From an uncultured Mediterranea sp. (lineage in GTDB: Bacteria; Bacteroidota; Bacteroidia; Bacteroidales; Bacteroidaceae), in the NCBI GenBank assembly GCA_946056155.1, contig CAMGIP010000014.1, positions 1 through 32,628 on the forward strand: a stretch of DNA of 32,628 nucleotides, written 5' to 3'. Every line of letters begins with the position of its first letter. Within the stretch, counting starts at the first letter, position 1. The position numbers were made by a program, and so were the translations under genes. The notes below the pieces were generated by a model. It searched no databases and was not told the origin of the DNA. It saw only the letters and a program-made list of their open reading frames with translations. Shown here in pieces: positions 32,538 through 32,628 of this stretch.

Positions 32538-32628
32538 ATGATAGCAGTGGAAGAAAATGATTTTCAGTCTAAGAAGACTGACGCTTCATTGTATAATGGG
32601 CGACCGACTGACACCGGTGCACAGTGTC
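32538..32628 (+). CDS. Probable YbaK/PrdX-family aminoacyl-tRNA deacylase, N-terminal fragment (cut by window edge)
   Basis: ATG 32538 opens a frame that stays open to the right edge (30 codons). Its sequence includes ASLYNGRPTDTGAQC. From memory, LYxGRPxDxxGR is the usual N-terminus of Bacteroidales/clostridial 'prolyl-tRNA synthetase associated domain' proteins (PrdX, YbaK superfamily), which clear mischarged Ala-tRNA(Pro). The catalytic part lies outside the window, so the call rests on one motif. A consensus -7 box is about 58 bp upstream. A short hairpin (CAGTCT-AAGA-AGACTG, 32565-32580) falls inside the frame. Confidence 0.45.
   Translation, partial: MIAVEENDFQSKKTDASLYNGRPTDTGAQC

Noticed and set aside
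1-32628. Insertion sequence, integrase, phage or tRNA-associated island
   Set aside because: No transposase, integrase, terminal inverted repeats with target duplications or tRNA gene could be found in the readable frames.

Overview
The window looks like chromosomal DNA from a member of the Bacteroidales (Bacteroidota). Several intergenic regions carry the Bacteroidota promoter signature (TAnnTTTG, in the better cases with a TTTG-like box 18-20 bp upstream). Gene content also fits: a Bacteroidales-type histidine-degradation operon, DUF4890, GH20, the indolepyruvate:ferredoxin oxidoreductase/PaaK locus and desulfoferrodoxin point to an anaerobic, gut- or mouth-type, amino-acid-fermenting organism. 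GC content is moderate to fairly high for the order. I cannot name the genus. No tRNA, rRNA, CRISPR array, insertion sequence or phage gene was seen.

Layout. (1) 1-1472: the tail of a nitroreductase, a 67-aa protein of unknown function and a Mac-type O-acetyltransferase on the plus strand, converging on a minus-strand desulfoferrodoxin across a perfect 15-bp inverted-repeat terminator. (2) 1532-11237: a plus-strand cluster of six genes whose products all begin with a signal peptide or membrane anchor: an all-helical protein, a 210-aa exported protein, a 947-aa WD40-caspase (peptidase C14) with intact His/Cys dyad, a Sel1/TPR-repeat protein, a CHASE2 sensor membrane protein and a 241-aa exported protein. 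Inside it, on the opposite strand, lies the wreck of an ECF sigma factor. This is the best candidate for an undescribed system: an envelope-located caspase module with a sensor. (3) 11238-11661: a gene-free, highly structured spacer. (4) 11662-17976: an aromatic/2-oxo-acid catabolic locus (iorA, iorB, PaaI-like thioesterase, phenylacetate-CoA ligase, class I/II aminotransferase, omega-amidase-like nitrilase). (5) 18112-20663: beta-carbonic anhydrase and an exported GH20 hexosaminidase. (6) 20958-24341: a second Mac-type acetyltransferase, a TIGR04076-GNAT fusion, an RmlD-like reductase with an extra N-terminal domain, and a SprT-like metalloprotease. (7) 24433-24765: an exported DUF4890 protein on the minus strand. 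(8) 25053-31957: the minus-strand hut operon in transcription order FTCD fusion, hutU, hutH, hutI, with a good promoter and a leader hairpin. (9) 31958-32628: mostly non-coding, with a doubtful small minus-strand ORF and, at the right edge, the start of a probable YbaK/PrdX-type aminoacyl-tRNA deacylase.

How the genes work together. The hut operon converts histidine through urocanate, imidazolonepropionate and formiminoglutamate to glutamate, passing the formimino carbon to tetrahydrofolate. The ior locus can convert aromatic amino acids (via arylpyruvates from an aminotransferase) to aryl-acetyl-CoA plus reduced ferredoxin, and then to aryl-acetates through the CoA ligase or the thioesterase. 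Both support energy gain from amino acids. The caspase/CHASE2 cluster is separate in function and probably acts in the periplasm or at the inner membrane.

A recurring oddity is that many spacers hold short direct repeats with 12-26 bp period, a different unit in each spacer, often beside a start codon or stop codon.
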